In this document: positions 1 to 9,558 of the stretch, in pieces
Layout: every line of letters starts with the position of its first letter
How positions within the stretch are numbered: the stretch's first letter is position 1
Assembly (NCBI GenBank): GCA_963662515.1
Contig: OY759675.1
Span: forward strand, 2,480,001-2,544,000
DNA: 64,000 nt
From: JAFGDI01 sp963662515
Lineage (GTDB): Bacteria > Planctomycetota > Phycisphaerae > Sedimentisphaerales > SM23-30
Direction: 5' to 3'
Notes under the pieces: model-generated
The model's database searches: none
Told to the model about the DNA's origin: nothing
The model's input: the letters and a program-made list of their open reading frames with translations, nothing else
Made by a program: the position numbers and the translations under genes

Positions 1-3000
1 TGACTGACACCTATAGATTTGCTATAACCTCCTGCTGACGCATTAACACCAGTCACTATCGTGCCTTTAACGGTTCCAGTATATATCTGAGTTGCACCAT
101 ATAACCAAGGGTTATAGCTGGCTGTATTATCATAAGAACCAGCGGCATCTACATAAAAACCATCAGTACTTATAGCTGGCATAAGGATATAATTACCATC
201 ACCCCACCATGTTTCACCTCGGAAAGTAACTCTGGCAGTATTGGGCTGATTATTACTAAAGAACTGCCTTAAACCGGAATTGGCAAAATAAGTCTGTTGA
301 ATTGCCTTTATGTCAACAGAATCAACCGGATAATCATTATCAGTTCTTTTAACTATATATATATATTCAGCAAGATTGAACAAGGCATATACTCTGAGAT
401 CTGGCACTGAACTTGGTATGCTATCAATATATCCGTCGGTAATATAGATTATTCTATTTGTACTAATTCCAGTTTCTTGTGAAAAGGAAACTGGGTAAGC
501 TGAAACATCTGAAAGATAAATCCCTTTCCATGTACTCGGACTGTATTTGGTGTTATTTTTAACATCACTTAAGAAACTATCATAAACAGTCTCTAAAACA
601 TTTGGATCTTCTGGCTTAATTGCCCCTGTATAGGGTGCACCATAAAAACAAAGCACAAAGCTGTTAGCTGCAGAATTTGTTAAATCATCCAGATCAACAA
701 GCGAACCAGCAATATTTGGGTCACCCGCTGCGATATCAGATAAATCAAGTCTGCAAATAACCTTATTATCTTTATCAGTAAAAACAATGTCATATTGTTC
801 TATCAAATCGGCATCCTTTTCATTTACATCATCAGGATTCATTATCTCAATTGCATAATAACAACCATTAGGCAAATCGACAGCCAGGTCCAAATCGGTT
901 ATATTTTTAACATAACTGGACATTTTGGAAATGCAAATTGTATCTTGTTTCAGCTTATCAATATTTTCAAAGCCAAATATTTCCTGATTATAGCCTGAAG
1001 GATAATTAATCAGAGAATGATGAGAATTTGTATCGGTAGTCTCAACTTCCTGATAATCAAACATGTTCAATGCCAACTGCCAGGCCAATGAACCTCTGTC
1101 ATAGTCAACTTTATTATTAGAAGCTAAACGATATGAATTTCGCATAAACTTATCATCAGCAGCTCTGCCAAACCGGTCTTGAATAGAACTATCACCCGGC
1201 AATCCCATATAAATTGCCGTAGCCAGATTATTAATTGTGATCGGCCAAATTATCTTATCATCGTCATCATCCGTTCCGGAGCCATCTGTCTTCATACGAT
1301 CTCCATCACCATCCCAGTCGTCAGAATACTGATCGCCATCAAGATTCGTGTACAGATCACTCAGATTATCTCCATCATTATCAGCATCTTCAATTACATT
1401 GATATAGCATTTAGTACTTGCTGGCACACCTGTCCCGAAAAGGTCATAATTCATTCCCAGAGCAGATGGAATACTGCCAAAATCAAATTCGGGAATTATA
1501 ATACGATCTTTGTTGTAGGCGGTAACGAGGTGGCGACGATCTAACTGATCTCTGTTAATGCCAGTTCCATACGATCTGTCCGTAATGGCATCACCTGTCA
1601 AATCCATACCACAGCGTTTATACCAAAGCCAGTTATTCTCATAGCAATCATCAAAAGTTGTTCCAGTTTCGTTACTCTGGTAGGGCTCACTTTTATTATA
1701 TCCGCCGCCAACATTAAGAGTAACCTGCCAGTTTCTTGCTTCCAGCCTGCCAGGATAAGATGGGTTCAGGCAATATCTGGTTCGCAAGCCAAGTTCATCG
1801 GTTATATCATATGTTGAAAATCTGACACCACCTGTATCCAATGCAATTGGCTGGCTAAAACCATAGGGGTTAGAATTTGTTAAATAAAAGTTTTTGGGGG
1901 CATATGGGGTTTTCGCCTTATTTATAGCAAACAAAGAATCTGCCCTAGTTAGATCTGAAATATCAACATTACTGACGGTACTGAAGTTTGCCATTGTATA
2001 ATATAAAGAGTACAGATAACGAACAAAATTGCCGTCATAATTTGCAAATTTATTAAGCTTAGTATCAACAGTATCATAATCACCTGGTCTCGCCATACTT
2101 AATATATCGATCTGAGACACACTACTTCCATCCCAGTCATCTGAAACATCCGTTTTATTATTCACAATTGCACCTAAAGCAGTAGTGAAAGCATAGGGAC
2201 TATAACCTGAACTAGTGCACTGCTGTCCCGGCTTCCTGAATGCCGTATTCAGATTTATCATACCGCCATTATCAATAATTCTTACAGCGACATAGAGATA
2301 ATCGCCATCGGTATTAACTCGATAACGGCGGGTCCAGCGGCTGTCGGCTACGCCATCACCATCGGCATCGGCTCTGCTGCCGCTATACCAGTCATCTGGG
2401 TTTGAAGTATTGAACGGATTACCATCTGACTTGGTACCTTGCCATAAAGGAAACTTTGCCAGATCGCCAGAAGCGTCTTTTTCCACCAGATTCGAGCCGT
2501 TTACCTGAAGCTCCAGCATTTCTGTCCAGGTTGGAAATGCCCAGCCGGAATCAAGCCATTTATTACCACTGTTATATTGATTGACAAGCCAGTCTTCTAC
2601 ATCGGCGGAGCCCGTATATGTATTCACAGTTGAGCCATTGGCAATCGTATAATCCCATTGACGGGTATCAAATGCTGGTATATAGCCGTATTCGTTACCG
2701 GGAATAAAACCACTGCAATTTAATAAAGTATGATATATCGGCTCATCAGCAGCTATAGTCCGGCATAAAATGCCCGGCGAACCTTCTACCATATATCGCC
2801 ATGAAATACCTTGGGAAAAATCCCAGCTTTGAGGTAAACCACCTTTTGTACCGGTTAAACCGTTTACCATTGTAATATCGCGAAACGATGGATCTGGATC
2901 ATAATGAAAATTCAAACGATACCATTTCTGATTTGCCGCTCCCTGCGACCGCTTTACAATGTCTCTAAAATGTCCAAATTCCTCCCACAGATCTGTTACC

Positions 3001-3368
3001 TGCGGCCAATAATAAAAATAATCATTGGAGTTATCTAAATCCGGGTCATCAAACCCCAGCTCCGGCGTTAAGCTCGCCAGCCAGGGGTTGTTCTCATCGG
3101 GGTAATCATAACTGGCATCGCCCTGCAAAAAGCCGGTTAAGGCTGCCGGGTCTTCGAACAAATCCTCTTTCAGCACCTTTTTGATATAGCTTACCGTATA
3201 ATCTGCGCCATCGGTCAGGTATTGACCTTCACTAATATTTTCCGAGATCTCTCTTTCGATCGATGTGCTGGAGACAAAGGCTATGCCCATAATAAACAGG
3301 ACAATAGTCAATACCAATGCCAGAATAAGAGTACTACCGCGTTTTTTAGTTTTGATTATTTTTATCAT
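1..3368 (-). CDS. Giant PilX-like pilus-associated protein, partial (C-terminus outside window)
   Basis: Open frame read from ATG at 3368 down to position 1 with no stop, so at least 1122 residues. The N-terminus is short and basic (MIKIIKTKKRG), followed by a hydrophobic segment at about residues 12-33, as in PilX-type minor pilin or anchored assembly proteins; there is no clear F-T-L-x-E prepilin box. The rest is a large, aromatic- and Asn-rich extracytoplasmic region. Around 1258-1390 the translation is very Asp-rich (runs such as DADNDGDN, DGDQYSDDWDGDGD), which looks like repeated calcium-binding loops, and a second Asp-rich patch sits near 2340-2400. It is the last visible gene of the pilin-like cluster, 206 bp after the preceding gene. 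Exact function is not known; surface or pilus-tip role is inference. Confidence 0.75.
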   Translation of the reverse strand, partial: MIKIIKTKKRGSTLILALVLTIVLFIMGIAFVSSTSIEREISENISEGQYLTDGADYTVSYIKKVLKEDLFEDPAALTGFLQGDASYDYPDENNPWLASLTPELGFDDPDLDNSNDYFYYWPQVTDLWEEFGHFRDIVKRSQGAANQKWYRLNFHYDPDPSFRDITMVNGLTGTKGGLPQSWDFSQGISWRYMVEGSPGILCRTIAADEPIYHTLLNCSGFIPGNEYGYIPAFDTRQWDYTIANGSTVNTYTGSADVEDWLVNQYNSGNKWLDSGWAFPTWTEMLELQVNGSNLVEKDASGDLAKFPLWQGTKSDGNPFNTSNPDDWYSGSRADADGDGVADSRWTRRYRVNTDGDYLYVAVRIIDNGGMINLNTAFRKPGQQCTSSGYSPYAFTTALGAIVNNKTDVSDDWDGSSVSQIDILSMARPGDYDTVDTKLNKFANYDGNFVRYLYSLYYTMANFSTVSNVDISDLTRADSLFAINKAKTPYAPKNFYLTNSNPYGFSQPIALDTGGVRFSTYDITDELGLRTRYCLNPSYPGRLEARNWQVTLNVGGGYNKSEPYQSNETGTTFDDCYENNWLWYKRCGMDLTGDAITDRSYGTGINRDQLDRRHLVTAYNKDRIIIPEFDFGSIPSALGMNYDLFGTGVPASTKCYINVIEDADNDGDNLSDLYTNLDGDQYSDDWDGDGDRMKTDGSGTDDDDDKIIWPITINNLATAIYMGLPGDSSIQDRFGRAADDKFMRNSYRLASNNKVDYDRGSLAWQLALNMFDYQEVETTDTNSHHSLINYPSGYNQEIFGFENIDKLKQDTICISKMSSYVKNITDLDLAVDLPNGCYYAIEIMNPDDVNEKDADLIEQYDIVFTDKDNKVICRLDLSDIAAGDPNIAGSLVDLDDLTNSAANSFVLCFYGAPYTGAIKPEDPNVLETVYDSFLSDVKNNTKYSPSTWKGIYLSDVSAYPVSFSQETGISTNRIIYITDGYIDSIPSSVPDLRVYALFNLAEYIYIVKRTDNDYPVDSVDIKAIQQTYFANSGLRQFFSNNQPNTARVTFRGETWWGDGNYILMPAISTDGFYVDAAGSYDNTASYNPWLYGATQIYTGTVKGTIVTGVNASAGGYSKSIGVS

Positions 3369-3426
3369 AATTTTAATCTCAATAGAGAATAATAGTATTA
3401 TTACATCATTGTAATTAAGAGGTTTT

Positions 3427-3492
3427 AACCACTAATCACACCAAACACACTAAATAGTATAAATTTTAGTGTAATTAGTGTTTTTCGTGGTT
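3427..3492. repeat. Imperfect inverted repeat of the ACCAC-type 11-12-nt periodic family
   Basis: Left arm 3427-3454 and right arm 3465-3492 are imperfect reverse complements (about 28 nt each, 10-nt loop). Each arm is built of short quasi-repeats like accact-aatcac-accaaac-acact. It lies between two minus-strand prepilin-like genes, so in the transcript it would form a hairpin. Similar periodic sequence flanks the Qat island. Confidence 0.55.
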
Positions 3493-3574
3493 AAATTCTT
3501 CCTTGTTTCCGTTCTCAACAGATTATACCTGTCTCTCGCCGGATTGACCACTTTACGCCGGGACTTTTTATCTC

Positions 3575-4807
3575 TTATTTCGATTCAGGCAGTCGAACCA
3601 CATACTCAAACCGCTTTCCATCAGGATAATGCGAACGCCCCTCATCATGCAGCCGGAAACTGATCTTCATAGCGGTGGGTAGAGAATCACCAAAGAAACT
3701 GTTACAATAATCTAAAGGCAGCAAATTATAATCACCATATACCAATACCGGACGAGTATATGAATTTATAATTACACTGTTTGATGCACCTGCAAGATTC
3801 ATTCCGGAACCTACTGCCCAGTAAGCATTACTGAATTCGCCATTGTTGTAAAAAACATTAACCGCACCGATTTTCGCCACACTTATATTACTTTTAACAT
3901 AATACAACATGTCATTATCATTAGGATACCAGCGAGCCTGAGCTTCATTCGGTGGCCGCCACCAGATTTGTACGGTAAAATCTGTTACATCGTCAAGCAT
4001 ACTCATTTGCTGACGATATTGATCATATTTTAACCAATCAACACCTTGATTTTTAATATAGCTCCTAGCCGCATCGAACCAGGGGCGACGAACAAATGAT
4101 TCATGAGGAGTGACAATTGGGTAGTTATAATTACACTTAAGATGCCCTACACTAGTATCAAAATTCTCTCTCATGTAGATATCGAACATAGTGGCAGTTG
4201 CATTCTTCCAATAGCTGTCCGGGCCATACTCGCTATATAAGCTATCATATTCAAACCAGGAACTATATAGTAAACCTGAAACCGAACTCATCATCTTTTG
4301 CTTACGACATAAAACCCTCTGATAAGGAAATTCCGGCACAAAAGGCTTACTGTTAGTATCCCACGCCCTCTTATCAAAAAGATCATGATCATTTGAAACT
4401 GACACCATCGGGTCAGTGTCCTGATTATAGTACCGATCAAAACTCTGCCCATAAAAGATTCTGGCCGTATCAGACTGGAAATTACCTGTCAGATTATTGA
4501 AATCGCCATTAGCGAAAAATACCAGCCTGTCCCGGCGTTCAAATGTGCCGTTGCCGTTATTGTAGCCTTCAAATATTACCGCCCAGGGCAGGTCGGCCCT
4601 GAACCCGGCGAAATCTTTATCAATCTGCGTAGTTGCTACCCGCACCTGACTCATCAGGTTATTGAGTGCCATAGCCTTACCGGAGGTCTTGGCCGCCGAC
4701 TTGAATATCATACCAGAGGCACCCAGCATGATAACGGTTATCGCCACTGCGGTAAGCATCTCAGGCAGCGTCACACCTTGTTGTCTTATTTTAGCTTTCA
4801 TTATCAT
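3575..4807 (-). CDS. Prepilin-like protein (PilW-like)
   Basis: About 410 residues. The N-terminus carries a class III signal: QQG then VTLPEM, with Glu at position +5 after the Gly, followed by a hydrophobic helix (about residues 17-35), so it should be processed by a prepilin peptidase and sit in the inner membrane or a pilus/pseudopilus. The remainder is a long globular region with no domain I can name; length and position resemble PilW-type minor pilins. An upstream TTG start at 4822 is possible, but ATG at 4807 (or 4801) gives the usual short basic leader. It is part of the minus-strand cluster with the GspE/PilT/GspF genes. Its partners in the pilus are inferred only from gene order. 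Confidence 0.75.
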   Translation of the reverse strand: MIMKAKIRQQGVTLPEMLTAVAITVIMLGASGMIFKSAAKTSGKAMALNNLMSQVRVATTQIDKDFAGFRADLPWAVIFEGYNNGNGTFERRDRLVFFANGDFNNLTGNFQSDTARIFYGQSFDRYYNQDTDPMVSVSNDHDLFDKRAWDTNSKPFVPEFPYQRVLCRKQKMMSSVSGLLYSSWFEYDSLYSEYGPDSYWKNATATMFDIYMRENFDTSVGHLKCNYNYPIVTPHESFVRRPWFDAARSYIKNQGVDWLKYDQYRQQMSMLDDVTDFTVQIWWRPPNEAQARWYPNDNDMLYYVKSNISVAKIGAVNVFYNNGEFSNAYWAVGSGMNLAGASNSVIINSYTRPVLVYGDYNLLPLDYCNSFFGDSLPTAMKISFRLHDEGRSHYPDGKRFEYVVRLPESK

Positions 4808-4844
4808 ATTTCTTTTTATCAACCGTCAACACGGCTTTTTTCTC

Positions 4845-5004
4845 TGGGAACGCCGAGCCCCAGCTCGGCCACAAACTGGCAAAACTAACAAATTGCCAGT
4901 TGTATGGTCAGAGATAATCTTTGTATTTATGCGACTTTTTAATCAAGCAGCTTTTCATAGCTTCTGCTGCGTTTCGCTTGCCGAGCTGGGGCTCGGCGTT
5001 CCCA
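4845..5004. repeat. REPIN-like pair of inverted palindromic repeats
   Basis: A 25-bp sequence at 4845-4869 recurs as a perfect reverse complement at 4980-5004, 110 bp apart. Each copy is itself a hairpin: GCCGAGC, a 4-nt loop, GCTCGGC, with a GGGAAC extension. This nested arrangement is that of REPIN elements (two inverted REPs), mobilised in trans by RAYT transposases. It sits in the 225-bp gap between two prepilin-like genes. No RAYT gene is in the window. Confidence 0.7.
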
Positions 5005-5047
5005 GGGCCGTAACAATTACCTTTTACAATAACCGCATGCGGTTATA

Positions 5048-6493
5048 TTATTTCTTGTACCAATACGGCTTCTGAATAACATCAACCACAGGCTGCTCGT
5101 CCAAAAATTCAATCTCATCACCATCACGAATAATAGCCGGAGGAAATACCCAAAAGGCAAATAGCGAGTTCGGCTGACCGGCATCACTAATTGAGCTTGC
5201 AAGCGTAACCTTGTACTGCCCGGCATAAGCACCGGCTGCTTCTAATTCAATTTTTCTGATCCGCAGCATTTTTCCACTATTTACATTAAATGTTGGTTGA
5301 GTATATGTACCTTTAACATACTGAGGGTCAGCATCCAAAATTACACTTCCAGGACGCAATAGCCTTGATATATCGGAATTAACATAAAAAAAGGTACCAT
5401 CATCGTTTACACTGCCCAAAATATTACTACTAATTACAGGTTTATCGAGATATATCAACCAAGGCACTGGGAATCTACAATCATAGCCACCCCCCATATA
5501 CATCTTCTCAAAATTAATCTCACGCAAACCAAGCTCGGAGTGATGATAGGGATAATAAGGTTCTGCTGGGTAAGCAAGTTTTGCCCACAATGGATTCTGC
5601 ACAGCATAACGAGCATTATCTCCACCCTGCTTGAGTATGAAAACAGATAACTCGAACGGGGCATCCTGGTCATCACGCTCTTTATAAGCAGCAGCCCAAG
5701 TGTATTTTCTCTGGAGCGAAATTTGATAAATAGCAGGATAGAGGTAATTTAACCTGTTGGCATATATTGCAAAATCAGGTACAACACCACCAGTTGCTCT
5801 TTTAACCATTTCCAAAACATCCGGGTCTGATTCATCGGCAACAGGACAACAAATTCGACCAATGTCACCTGTAAGAATTTTTTCATATAATATACAGTTT
5901 AAGATACTATCAAACGAAATCATGCCATAATTAACAAAATAATCATCAATAATTGATATTGTCCGGGTCTTGTCATAGCTGTCGAAATGGGTAGCGAAAC
6001 AACTAAACGGCGGAACATAATTGGTTGCAGATAACATACCTTTTAGATCGGAGTAAGCAACACCAGTAAGATTGTATGGGTTACCTGATATGTCAAACTC
6101 AAATTCAAAGTCAGCAATTATTGCATTACCACTCCCGGCAAGTATATTTGGCCGAGGAATAAAATGTACTTCATTAACTGATGTACCCACACTAGCATTA
6201 CCATAATTATATTCATTCAAAGTATAATCATATAATATGTCCTCTGGGCTTGAGATACTAAATGTATTCATTAGCCCTATATCCATACGCCCTGTTGACT
6301 CAATCATCAACTCAGCCATAACCGCGGCATTGTGCGACTCTATGGCATTTATCGTCTGGTCAACATTTTTCCGGCTGTTATGCAGACCTACCGGGAACAT
6401 ACTGGCGACGAATACCATGCCCATCATCAGCACGACCACCGCCATCATTACTTCCAGCAGTGAAAAACCTTTTTGTTTTATTATTGTTCTCAT
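5048..6493 (-). CDS. Prepilin-like protein (PilV-like)
   Basis: About 481 residues. The prepilin leader ends KQKG, followed by FSLLEVMMAVV with Glu at +5 and a Met/Val-rich hydrophobic helix, matching PilV/PulJ-type minor pilins. After the helix, residues of the type NSRKNVDQTINAIESHNAAVMAEL are typical of the amphipathic pilin N-terminal helix. The large C-terminal part has no recognised domain and is far longer than a usual minor pilin (about 150-200 residues), as with its neighbours. An upstream TTG at 6502 exists; ATG at 6493 is preferred because it gives the normal short leader. A REPIN-like repeat follows its stop codon. Confidence 0.75.
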   Translation of the reverse strand: MRTIIKQKGFSLLEVMMAVVVLMMGMVFVASMFPVGLHNSRKNVDQTINAIESHNAAVMAELMIESTGRMDIGLMNTFSISSPEDILYDYTLNEYNYGNASVGTSVNEVHFIPRPNILAGSGNAIIADFEFEFDISGNPYNLTGVAYSDLKGMLSATNYVPPFSCFATHFDSYDKTRTISIIDDYFVNYGMISFDSILNCILYEKILTGDIGRICCPVADESDPDVLEMVKRATGGVVPDFAIYANRLNYLYPAIYQISLQRKYTWAAAYKERDDQDAPFELSVFILKQGGDNARYAVQNPLWAKLAYPAEPYYPYHHSELGLREINFEKMYMGGGYDCRFPVPWLIYLDKPVISSNILGSVNDDGTFFYVNSDISRLLRPGSVILDADPQYVKGTYTQPTFNVNSGKMLRIRKIELEAAGAYAGQYKVTLASSISDAGQPNSLFAFWVFPPAIIRDGDEIEFLDEQPVVDVIQKPYWYKK

Positions 6494-6502
6494 AATATTC
6501 AA

Positions 6503-6658
6503 GGCAGGTCAAGCTGTTAAGGTACTCCGAAATCCAGATCTGGCTTCGGGGCTTGACATTGTTACTATTCAAAATTTTTCTATTTCACTATGCCCAACTT
6601 CGGACATAATACTAACCAGACTGAGTTTGATTAATCTCAAGCTATACGCTTGAGCTAC
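6503..6658. other. Intergenic spacer with two palindromes
   Basis: The 156-bp gap holds an imperfect palindrome at 6527-6549 (CCGAA ... TTCGG around AGATCT), of the same general kind as the palindromes in the 76-bp array near 27.4-27.8 kb, and a perfect hairpin at 6636-6654 (CTCAAGC, 5-nt loop, GCTTGAG) just downstream of the next minus-strand gene's stop at 6659. No gene is seen. Confidence 0.5.
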
Positions 6659-7753
6659 CTACTGTATCTCGATCAGCTCACCCGTATAGCGATTGATCAA
6701 CAAATGCTCACAACCCTCTCGCTTATTTACGCCTGTTGCAACCTGATTGCCTAAACCATCAACTCCCCAACTATACGAAGACTGAGAAAAGAAATTAGTA
6801 TATCGATTAGTACCGGTTTCATCCGCCGACTTGAGCTCATCTTCCATATACAATATCAGCGAAGTCGCACTAGGCTCACCTCCTGTAAGTGTTGCACCTC
6901 TGCACCATGGGTATGCAGCTATTGAATCAACCCAGCTACTAACCCAAAAATTATCAAAAGATAGCAATGCTCGCTTTTCAATTCGATATTGTGGTTTAAC
7001 CACAGGGCCTGTTGGATATTTCTTCTCGTAAAAATCAGAATCAGTAAAATATATAGAACCAAATACAGAATCTACAGTATATTGAATGTCTGTAGTATCT
7101 CCATATAATCCATCTGGCAGAAGTGTAATAACACCACTCACTTGCTTAAAGGATAAATTACCACCTTCACCTCTGCGTGGCTCAACACAAACATCTTTGG
7201 TAACCAACTGACCAGATGGTGCAAAAACGATTGAGAAAGTTTGCTGGTTCTCAATGCAGTTAAAGAAATTATCCGTCACTAGATTATAGGGCAAAAAAAG
7301 TTGGTCATAATTATAGTCCAGTAAATCATCATCATTCCAATCACGGTCAAGACTTGCCGAAACAGCCGCGATGCCATTTGGCAAGGCCTTGGGTTTGGCA
7401 TTAGGTATAGCAACAAATCTCTGAGATGAATACTGCTTAGACTTGTTCGTACCATTCCAATAATCAAAGCTCTTGGCATTTTCGATAAGCACCAGATAGG
7501 TCTTACCATTAGCGGCTTTCTGGAATCTGATCCCGGCGTGAACACCGTTGCGCACTGCATAACTCTGAGCCTGACTCAAGGCCGTCTTGACCAGGTTACG
7601 GGCATTGGTCATACTGGCATTTCTTACCATACTGGTAATATTCGGCACAGCGATAACCATCATAATCGCCGCTATAGTAACTACAGTAAGCATCTCCACC
7701 AGCGTAAACGCGCCGATGGGCCTGTATTGTCCTTTTCTCACACTTGATATCAT
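6659..7753 (-). CDS. Prepilin-like protein (GspH/FimT-like)
   Basis: About 364 residues. I chose ATG at 7753 because GGAG sits 8 nt upstream; the longer reading from 7831 lacks this. The leader ends PIGA, followed by FTLVEMLTVV with Glu at +5, so the residue before the cleavage point is Ala rather than the usual Gly. The hydrophobic helix and the following NARNLVKTALSQAQSYAVRNG stretch are typical of GspH/FimT pseudopilins, where it forms the long helix packed in the fibre. The C-terminal half is unassigned. It lies between other prepilin-like genes downstream of gspF and shares their transcription direction. Confidence 0.75.
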   Translation of the reverse strand: MISSVRKGQYRPIGAFTLVEMLTVVTIAAIMMVIAVPNITSMVRNASMTNARNLVKTALSQAQSYAVRNGVHAGIRFQKAANGKTYLVLIENAKSFDYWNGTNKSKQYSSQRFVAIPNAKPKALPNGIAAVSASLDRDWNDDDLLDYNYDQLFLPYNLVTDNFFNCIENQQTFSIVFAPSGQLVTKDVCVEPRRGEGGNLSFKQVSGVITLLPDGLYGDTTDIQYTVDSVFGSIYFTDSDFYEKKYPTGPVVKPQYRIEKRALLSFDNFWVSSWVDSIAAYPWCRGATLTGGEPSATSLILYMEDELKSADETGTNRYTNFFSQSSYSWGVDGLGNQVATGVNKREGCEHLLINRYTGELIEIQ

Positions 7754-8039
7754 AATTTCTACTCCGGGCAGACACCTTGGTCTTACCCTGGATATCAGCC
7801 GGGATAATAATCGGCTTTTATTTATTAACATTATATTATATAAAGAGTTAAATCTGGTATAAACCAGCTCTCTTTTCTCAGCAGATTATACAGGCAAATG
7901 CCCATATCGCCCACATAATTTATCTGATTTAACATAAAAAAATCATCTTTTTTAAACCCGCACAGGCCCGGTCTAAAAAAAAAGGCAAAAGTAATAAGAT
8001 TTAACTTAACTTCTGCCTCCATAATACCTTATATTAAAA

Positions 8040-8567
8040 TCAAAGCTCGGTCGATAAAATATCATCCGCCGTATAAAATGTACGGTCCTTGCCCGCACTG
8101 CGAATCTGAGGGAAATTACCCTGACCGCGATTGATATAGATCATAGGCTCATTCACACCATTACCATCAATCGCCGAATCATTATCTGCGAGGTTAACAG
8201 TGACAGATTGGTCATCACTGGCATACCAGCCATCATAAATAACTATACGCTGTACCGAACCTGTGCCATCCCAATCATAAACCAGCGGCTTGACACAGTC
8301 CTGAGGCAGCCCTTCGAGCAATTTACGCACTTCCGCATCATTATTCAATGTTCCATACAAATTATGAATGCCGCTTGCCGGATAACTCTTATTTACCCGA
8401 AAATACTCCTCCAATACCGCATTCAAAGTGCTCATTATAGTCTCTGTCTTATTAACATTCGCCTTCGCTATAACACTCTGAGCTATAGTTATAGCACCAA
8501 AACCCAATATAGTTATGATAGCAATAACCGTCAGCACCTCAACCAGTGTAAATCCTTTTCGCTTCAT
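8040..8567 (-). CDS. Major-pseudopilin-like protein (GspG-like)
   Basis: 175 residues, close to GspG length. It starts MKRKG, then FTLVEVLTVIAII with Glu at +5 and a single hydrophobic helix. The C-terminus contains SAGKDRTFYTADDI, which matches the calcium-site loop of GspG pseudopilins (S-A-G-x-D-x-x-x-x-T-x-D-D-I). It is therefore a good candidate for the main pseudopilus subunit, with calcium stabilising the fold. GGAAG lies upstream of the ATG. It is second after gspF in the cluster. Confidence 0.82.
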   Translation of the reverse strand: MKRKGFTLVEVLTVIAIITILGFGAITIAQSVIAKANVNKTETIMSTLNAVLEEYFRVNKSYPASGIHNLYGTLNNDAEVRKLLEGLPQDCVKPLVYDWDGTGSVQRIVIYDGWYASDDQSVTVNLADNDSAIDGNGVNEPMIYINRGQGNFPQIRSAGKDRTFYTADDILSTEL

Positions 8568-8617
8568 TTCGTAATTCTTCCAATTGTTCCTGACTTTATA
8601 ATTTACTCAACTAAATA

Positions 8618-9514
8618 TTATGGGTTCTTTCCTGTAATTGGGTCAAAATTACAAATATCATCAGCAGTACCATATTTCTGATCAAAACCCGCACTCATAA
8701 TTATGAATGAATCTTTTTTATAAGGACGAGCAGCCGGATTTATAACATTAGAGGATAAAAGAAACAAATATGGCTCTTTGTCTCTGGTCAAAGTCGAATT
8801 TACCCCACCTGTTCTTGGATCCCAAATGTAATAGGGAAAATATGAGAAATTCTTTACCTTTGGATCTGTTACTCTATAGGAGAGATTGCCAATAGGGGTT
8901 GTAATAAGTTCATTATCAAAGAAATTATAAGCGGTTTCAATTGAGTTAGCTCTGGAATTTGCCTTAAAATAAAGGATAGGCAAAGACTCATCACCCTTAA
9001 GTCCATCAGTTATTACAGGATCCAGATTCGACCATGCTGACGAATAATCACTGCCCAAAGCGCTCAAACTGACTCCATTTAATGCCTTGATACTTTTCAA
9101 ATCCTGTAATGCCTTAATATCCAAATTATCAGTTGCAAGATAAGAACTTCTCTTAACTGTATTAGCATAGGCAGCAAGCGATGAATCATAAACCCTGTCC
9201 GACCTGTAGCCCAGTGTATCTGCACCAATTAAAGACTCAGCCAAAATATGAGCTCCAAGCCTGTAAGTCGTTGCACCTGATTGAAGAAAGCTATTATTCA
9301 TACGCGTCGAACTTGGATAAAAGCCCTGATCGTTCCTGAACATTTCCAGGCCTTGTTCCATAGAGGTGATCATAGCTTTACAGGCAGTGGCTTTGGCTTT
9401 CTTTTTCGCCGCAGACAAAGCCGGCATAGTTATTCCGACCAGCAGGGCAATAATCGCCATAACAGTAAGCAATTCCACCAGGGTAAAAGCTCTTTTTGTG
9501 TTTCTAAATATCAT
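8618..9514 (-). CDS. Prepilin-like protein with GspG-type ends
   Basis: 298 residues. The leader ends TKRA, followed by FTLVELLTVMAIIALL; Ala replaces Gly before the cleavage site, and Glu is at +5. The C-terminus has SAGFDQKYGTADDI, the same calcium-loop signature as the adjacent 175-residue protein, so the two are paralogs, this one with roughly 120 extra residues inserted in the middle. It directly follows gspF (45-bp gap), and GGAG lies 11 nt before the ATG. Which of the two is the major subunit cannot be told from sequence. Confidence 0.78.
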   Translation of the reverse strand: MIFRNTKRAFTLVELLTVMAIIALLVGITMPALSAAKKKAKATACKAMITSMEQGLEMFRNDQGFYPSSTRMNNSFLQSGATTYRLGAHILAESLIGADTLGYRSDRVYDSSLAAYANTVKRSSYLATDNLDIKALQDLKSIKALNGVSLSALGSDYSSAWSNLDPVITDGLKGDESLPILYFKANSRANSIETAYNFFDNELITTPIGNLSYRVTDPKVKNFSYFPYYIWDPRTGGVNSTLTRDKEPYLFLLSSNVINPAARPYKKDSFIIMSAGFDQKYGTADDICNFDPITGKNP

Positions 9515-9558
9515 AATAATTGTATCTCCAGTAATAAACTGAACTTGCGTTATGTATC

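Noticed and set aside
7831..8022. 63-codon minus-strand frame between two prepilin genes
   Set aside because: No prepilin leader, no ribosome site, AT-rich spacer-like composition.
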